NCBI GenBank assembly: GCA_002502215.1
Contig: DAPT01000018.1
Coordinates: 1 to 7,981 of the forward strand
Reading direction: 5' to 3'
DNA from: Euryarchaeota archaeon UBA124
Lineage (GTDB): Archaea; Thermoplasmatota; Poseidoniia; Poseidoniales; Poseidoniaceae
Length of the DNA stretch: 7,981 bases
How positions within the stretch are numbered: the first letter of the stretch is position 1; every line of letters starts with the position of its first letter. This document shows positions 5,192 through 7,981 of this stretch, one piece after another. The translations under genes were made by a program, and so were the position numbers. A model generated the notes under the pieces. That model was not told where the DNA came from. It did no database searches and worked only from the letters and a program-made list of their open reading frames with translations.

Positions 5192-5197
5192 CCCCTC
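5192..5197 (-). promoter_or_regulatory. Ribosome-binding site deciding the Nudix start
   Basis: On the minus strand GAGGGG is followed by a 5-base spacer and TTG 5186. An AT-rich CTATTTCTAA (5219-5210) lies 24-33 bases upstream of the same TTG, a fair TATA position. Both support 5186 over TTG 5261. Confidence 0.45.
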
Positions 5198-5254
5198 TAA
5201 CTGGCCCAGTTAGAAATAGGGTTTGATATCTTCGCGGTTTGTTTTTCCTCAATA

Positions 5255-5275
5255 GGTTCAATATACGTAAATTTG
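5255..5275 (+). promoter_or_regulatory. AT-rich promoter element of the DHH phosphoesterase gene
   Basis: TTCAATATAC (5257-5266) within an AT-rich run is centred about 26 bases before ATG 5287, the position of a TATA box for a leaderless message. There is no Shine-Dalgarno before that ATG. The same run (ATTTACGTATAT on the minus strand) could also serve the divergent Nudix gene. Confidence 0.42.
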
Positions 5276-5286
5276 GAGCAGTGGCT

Positions 5287-6270
5287 ATGGCAACGGAGTC
5301 ACCCTTCCCGGAGGTTCACAGAATCATTGCCGATTCTGATCTTGATGGAATGTGTGCTGCGGTTGTTTTGAAGAAAGCATATCCTGATGCAGAGGTGCAT
5401 TTTGCTCATGCTGCCCTCATACGGTCTGGTATTATTGATGGGTTGATTGATGAGCACACAGTTACGGTTGACTTACCTTTTCACCCAAAAAGCGGATGGT
5501 ATCTTGACCACCATTTGACAAACAAACCCACCGAATCTGAGCACGATGAATTTACCATGAGGGGAGGCATTGTTCATTGGGATCACACACCATCAGCAGC
5601 CCGACTTGCCTTTGATTTGTTTCGCGGAGACTTTGATTTCCCCCATCTCGAGGAAATCATGCCACTTGTTGATGATCTTGACTCTGGAGGCGTCTCACTC
5701 GAAACCTTCCTTGAGGATGGACCTCTTCTCCAACTTTCACGCACGTTAAATTACAACGATGCATCATACATGCATCACCTTCTCTTCCTCTTCCAAACCT
5801 GTAATTCAATGGAACAAATCTATGCTGATGCTGAGGTCAAAAAGCGAATGCTCGAGGCGCGTAAATCGCGCAAGGAAATGGTGAAACTTGTTCAGGAAAA
5901 AACGACCATTGTGAATCGACTTGCGATATGTCGGCTCGAGGATACAGGACATCGCTCAAACGGATACTTAATCACAGCACATGCTGGTGAAAATGCCGAT
6001 GCTTGTTGCATCATTCACGGTTACTCTGATGGAGAAATCGGTAACAAATTACGACCACCACTTTCTGCAAGTTTTTATGCAAATTCGTTTCTTCCGGAAG
6101 GGCAAAATCGTTTTGATTTGTCCAAACTCGCGACGAAATTTGACCCGCACGGGGGAGGTCATGCAAACGCTTGTGGTTGCCGAATACAACCGCCAGGTGT
6201 TGAAGCAAATCTGTCAATATGGCTGGCGATGTGGGCTGAACGCGATGTTGAACTCAAGTACGAGGTTTAG
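5287..6270 (+). CDS. DHH/DHHA1-family phosphoesterase (NrnA/RecJ-like)
   Basis: A 327-residue two-domain phosphoesterase. The N-terminal DHH domain has motif I DSDLDG (16-21), with the Asp residues that bind Mn2+, then VDLPFHP (61-67) with D62, and the name motif LDHH (73-76). SAARLAFDL (103-111) and the motif IV-like LVDDLDSGG (127-135) follow. A helical linker (about 185-215) leads to the C-terminal DHHA1 domain, whose substrate-binding glycine motif is DPHGGGHANACGC (286-298). Length and layout match nanoRNase/oligoribonuclease NrnA-type and short archaeal RecJ-like enzymes, which hydrolyse short oligonucleotides or 5'-pAp-type substrates; the exact substrate cannot be read from sequence. 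ATG 5287 fits the family, and an upstream in-frame TTG at 5239 would run into the divergent Nudix gene's upstream region. All metal ligands look intact. The stop overlaps that of the convergent membrane-protein gene by four bases. Confidence 0.92.
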   Translation: MATESPFPEVHRIIADSDLDGMCAAVVLKKAYPDAEVHFAHAALIRSGIIDGLIDEHTVTVDLPFHPKSGWYLDHHLTNKPTESEHDEFTMRGGIVHWDHTPSAARLAFDLFRGDFDFPHLEEIMPLVDDLDSGGVSLETFLEDGPLLQLSRTLNYNDASYMHHLLFLFQTCNSMEQIYADAEVKKRMLEARKSRKEMVKLVQEKTTIVNRLAICRLEDTGHRSNGYLITAHAGENADACCIIHGYSDGEIGNKLRPPLSASFYANSFLPEGQNRFDLSKLATKFDPHGGGHANACGCRIQPPGVEANLSIWLAMWAERDVELKYEV

Positions 6271-6737
6271 ATAACCTGGAAGGTGTAGATAAGCCCCAAG
6301 AACGAGTGAATCATTACCAGTGCCATCATCATGTCAGCTGCACGACCGTGTTTTGTTCGTTGAACCGTAAACGACTCAGATGCCTCTTTGTTGAAAGATG
6401 TTTTACGTCCGTATCGCACGACGAGCCACAAAATAACGAGGCCGATTGGACCTGAGAACCCGTGAATATTTTGGGGCATTAAATCAGAAGTCCAATCGTC
6501 GTTTGTTAGGAATCCTGAAATTGCTCTCGCTAGAAAGGCGATGATGGCGAGAGAGATTCCAGCCAGAAGAAAGAATTCTCCATGTCGCTGATGTCGGGCA
6601 AGTGCCTCTTTGCGCTCATGTCCACGAAGCGCCATTCCTTTTTTTCTCCAACCGTATTGACGCACGAGCCAGAAAACAAAGGCTGCGGCAAGAATTGGGT
6701 GTATGAGCATGATGATTGTCCTCGCTGTCAACTTCAC
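6267..6737 (-). CDS. Four-helix membrane protein with conserved histidines (DUF4079/cytochrome b561-like)
   Basis: The 156-residue product has four hydrophobic segments, about 8-25, 55-75, 91-109 and 135-155. Histidines lie at or near membrane ends: H13 in helix 1, H52, H92, H130 and H144. Three are in His-Gly pairs (RHGEFF, IHGFSG, KHGRAA). This arrangement resembles DUF4079 and cytochrome b561-type b-heme proteins, in which histidines from paired helices hold heme, so a role in membrane electron transfer is possible but inferred. A basic loop (about 26-51) between helices 1 and 2 probably faces the cytoplasm. GTG 6737 is preceded by GGGGGG (6746-6741) and starts just before helix 1. A longer TTG start at 6815 would add 26 polar residues, and ATG 6710 would trim nine. 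Its 3' end overlaps the DHH gene by 4 bases, and it diverges from the 6848 gene. Confidence 0.75.
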   Translation of the reverse strand: MKLTARTIIMLIHPILAAAFVFWLVRQYGWRKKGMALRGHERKEALARHQRHGEFFLLAGISLAIIAFLARAISGFLTNDDWTSDLMPQNIHGFSGPIGLVILWLVVRYGRKTSFNKEASESFTVQRTKHGRAADMMMALVMIHSFLGLIYTFQVI

Positions 6738-6838
6738 TCTCCCCCCATGTGATTCCGATGGATGGCTAACTTGAATGCGTTTCTCTTGTCCTTGTGACTT
6801 CTGCGGTGAGTTCAAAGGTTGGATGTCGAGGGAGAGTT

Positions 6839-6843
6839 GGGGG
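6839..6843 (+). promoter_or_regulatory. G-rich ribosome-binding site of the 370-residue gene
   Basis: GGGGG sits four bases before ATG 6848, favouring that start over the in-frame GTG at 6794. The 110-base divergent gap (6738-6847) otherwise shows no good TATA element. TTCAAA (6811-6816) is the only AT-rich word on the plus strand. Confidence 0.4.
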
Positions 6844-6847
6844 CGCT

Positions 6848-7960
6848 ATGCAAGAATCTTATCTCGCGGCCTGTCTTGAAGTGGGATTCAAGACAGTAAA
6901 GAGTCGAAGACTCAATGCCGTTGGCAAATGCCCCGAATTTACCTTGATGGAAAAACCATGGAAAGAGCTTGTGAAACTTGCAGTTCTTGAAACAGAAATT
7001 CCAGGCCAAGATGAGGAAGGAGAAACAATTGCTCCATCTCCAAGGTTCCGCCGAGGGCGCCGTCGGGGAAGACAACAATCGCCCATTCCTTCACCTCAAG
7101 ACATAATGACGATGGACGATGAAACACCAGCCCTCCGTTTCGCACTTCTCCTCGCGAACAAATACATTCACAACGATCAGTGGTCGGAGGATGAACACAA
7201 CTCTCTTGAAACTGAAATTCGCAATCTCTGCCTCGAACAGGGAGTTCACCCTGTATGGCATGATATGGCGAAACGCTGCGACCTCTTTGGCCAATTTTCC
7301 GCATGTCCAATCGCAGAATCAAAAGAAAAATCTTCACTATCGAGCCTCGACTTATCGGAAACGGCCATCGATCCGTTCAATGTTCAGTCCTGTCTCAAGG
7401 TCTTCAAATCCATTCCAGATGACCAATACAGTCCTGAGCAACTTGTTGCTATGAAACGTTTGATCAAGAGGCTTAATTCGGGAAAGTGGCCAAACGTTGA
7501 ACCTCATTTGCTTGAGTTTGATGGGAATTTATCCCTGGTTTCTCTCCTCATTGCGCTGAATACGGATGCACCTACCGACGAAATTCTTGCTCGGCTAGAT
7601 AAAGCAAACAAATCCTTGGCTGAGCGATATGGACTCGCCATTATGTTCACCAAAGATGCAATCGATTGGAACGACGATTATTTTTCACAAGAGGACGATG
7701 ATCTCGGACAAGCGCTTTTGAAATTGATCTGGCTCCATGGGCCATTGGAACAAATGAATCCAACCACTGCGCAACTTGAGACAGGATTGGAAATGCTGAC
7801 CAAAGAACAAGCCCCTACCAATCGAGTGGACGTCATTCGTTGGAAGATGCTACAATGTTATGTCGATGAACAACGAAGCGAAGATGCACTTGAGATCATT
7901 CAGTCGATTTCTCTGGAGCATGATTCTGATGGCTCAGCTCTTCTCCCGCTTCTGGTATAA
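6848..7960 (+). CDS. 370-residue helical protein with RG-rich linker, unknown function
   Basis: I do not recognise this protein. It has three zones. A compact N-terminal unit of about 50 residues carries C9 and C28 and the helix PWKELVKLAVLETE (37-50). A disordered, acidic-then-basic linker (about 52-90) contains RFRRGRRRGR (66-75), typical of nucleic-acid or polyanion contact. A long, acidic, all-helical region follows from about 91 to the end. In the last third, helices such as LLKLIWLHGPLEQM and VIRWKMLQCYVDEQRSEDAL have TPR-like rhythm (pairs ending in 'ALEIIQ'). No membrane segment or signal peptide is seen. ATG 6848 is chosen for the G-rich site four bases upstream; GTG 6794 would add 18 residues and enter the divergent promoter gap. 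The frame stops at TAA 7958-7960 inside a helix-like segment, and the same frame stays open for the remaining seven codons, so premature termination is possible. Confidence 0.75.
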   Translation: MQESYLAACLEVGFKTVKSRRLNAVGKCPEFTLMEKPWKELVKLAVLETEIPGQDEEGETIAPSPRFRRGRRRGRQQSPIPSPQDIMTMDDETPALRFALLLANKYIHNDQWSEDEHNSLETEIRNLCLEQGVHPVWHDMAKRCDLFGQFSACPIAESKEKSSLSSLDLSETAIDPFNVQSCLKVFKSIPDDQYSPEQLVAMKRLIKRLNSGKWPNVEPHLLEFDGNLSLVSLLIALNTDAPTDEILARLDKANKSLAERYGLAIMFTKDAIDWNDDYFSQEDDDLGQALLKLIWLHGPLEQMNPTTAQLETGLEMLTKEQAPTNRVDVIRWKMLQCYVDEQRSEDALEIIQSISLEHDSDGSALLPLLV

Positions 7961-7981
7961 CTCAGCAATGCCGAAGCTTAC

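Noticed and set aside
5239..5286. TTG 5239 as the start of the DHH gene
   Set aside because: It would add 16 residues with no family match and overlap the divergent promoter gap; ATG 5287 has a TATA-like element at the right distance.
1..7981. Mobile element, CRISPR array, toxin-antitoxin or defence island
   Set aside because: No transposase, integrase, direct-repeat series, terminal inverted repeats, Cas or toxin-like motifs were seen on either strand.

Overview
This 7,981-base window reads as compact, moderate-GC chromosomal DNA, most likely from a planktonic archaeon; a marine Euryarchaeota (Poseidoniales-like) lineage is my best guess. The guess rests on short intergenic gaps, acidic proteins, several starts with no Shine-Dalgarno but an AT-rich box about 23-32 bases upstream (the place of an archaeal TATA box on a leaderless transcript), and a bacterial/archaeal mixture of housekeeping families. 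No rRNA or ribosomal-protein marker is present, so a bacterial host is not excluded. I see no tRNA, rRNA, CRISPR array, insertion sequence, integrase or phage gene.

Left block (1-1872, minus strand): three tightly spaced genes, probably one operon. In transcription order they are a tryptophan-rich 111-residue protein of unknown function, a GST-fold protein closest in layout to prostaglandin E synthase 2 (PTGES2), and a protein running off the left edge. This last one has a degenerate, cysteine-free formylglycine-generating-enzyme (FGE/SUMF1) fold followed by two membrane helices. It is not visible as a complete ORF because it is cut by the window edge, and it fills the first 816 bases.

Middle block (1944-4785, plus strand): rlmH (23S rRNA pseudouridine methyltransferase) diverges from the left operon across a 71-base gap. 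That gap holds a perfect inverted repeat centred exactly between the two start codons. Then follow a five-helix membrane protein with a soluble helical tail, a two-helix small membrane protein, a DUF2203-like protein and a PduO/MMAB-type cob(I)alamin adenosyltransferase.

Right block (4782-7960): genes alternate in strand. A minus-strand Ap4A-hydrolase-like Nudix protein converges on the adenosyltransferase with a 4-base overlap and diverges from a plus-strand DHH/DHHA1 phosphoesterase. The phosphoesterase converges, again with a 4-base overlap, on a minus-strand four-helix, histidine-containing membrane protein (DUF4079/cytochrome b561-like). That gene diverges from a plus-strand 370-residue helical protein of unknown function, which stops 21 bases before the right edge.

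There is no clear single pathway across the window. The nucleotide-handling pair (Nudix and DHH) and the rRNA and cobalamin enzymes are housekeeping. The accessory novelty lies in the left operon and its symmetric divergent promoter. No stretch longer than about 110 bases lacks a gene.
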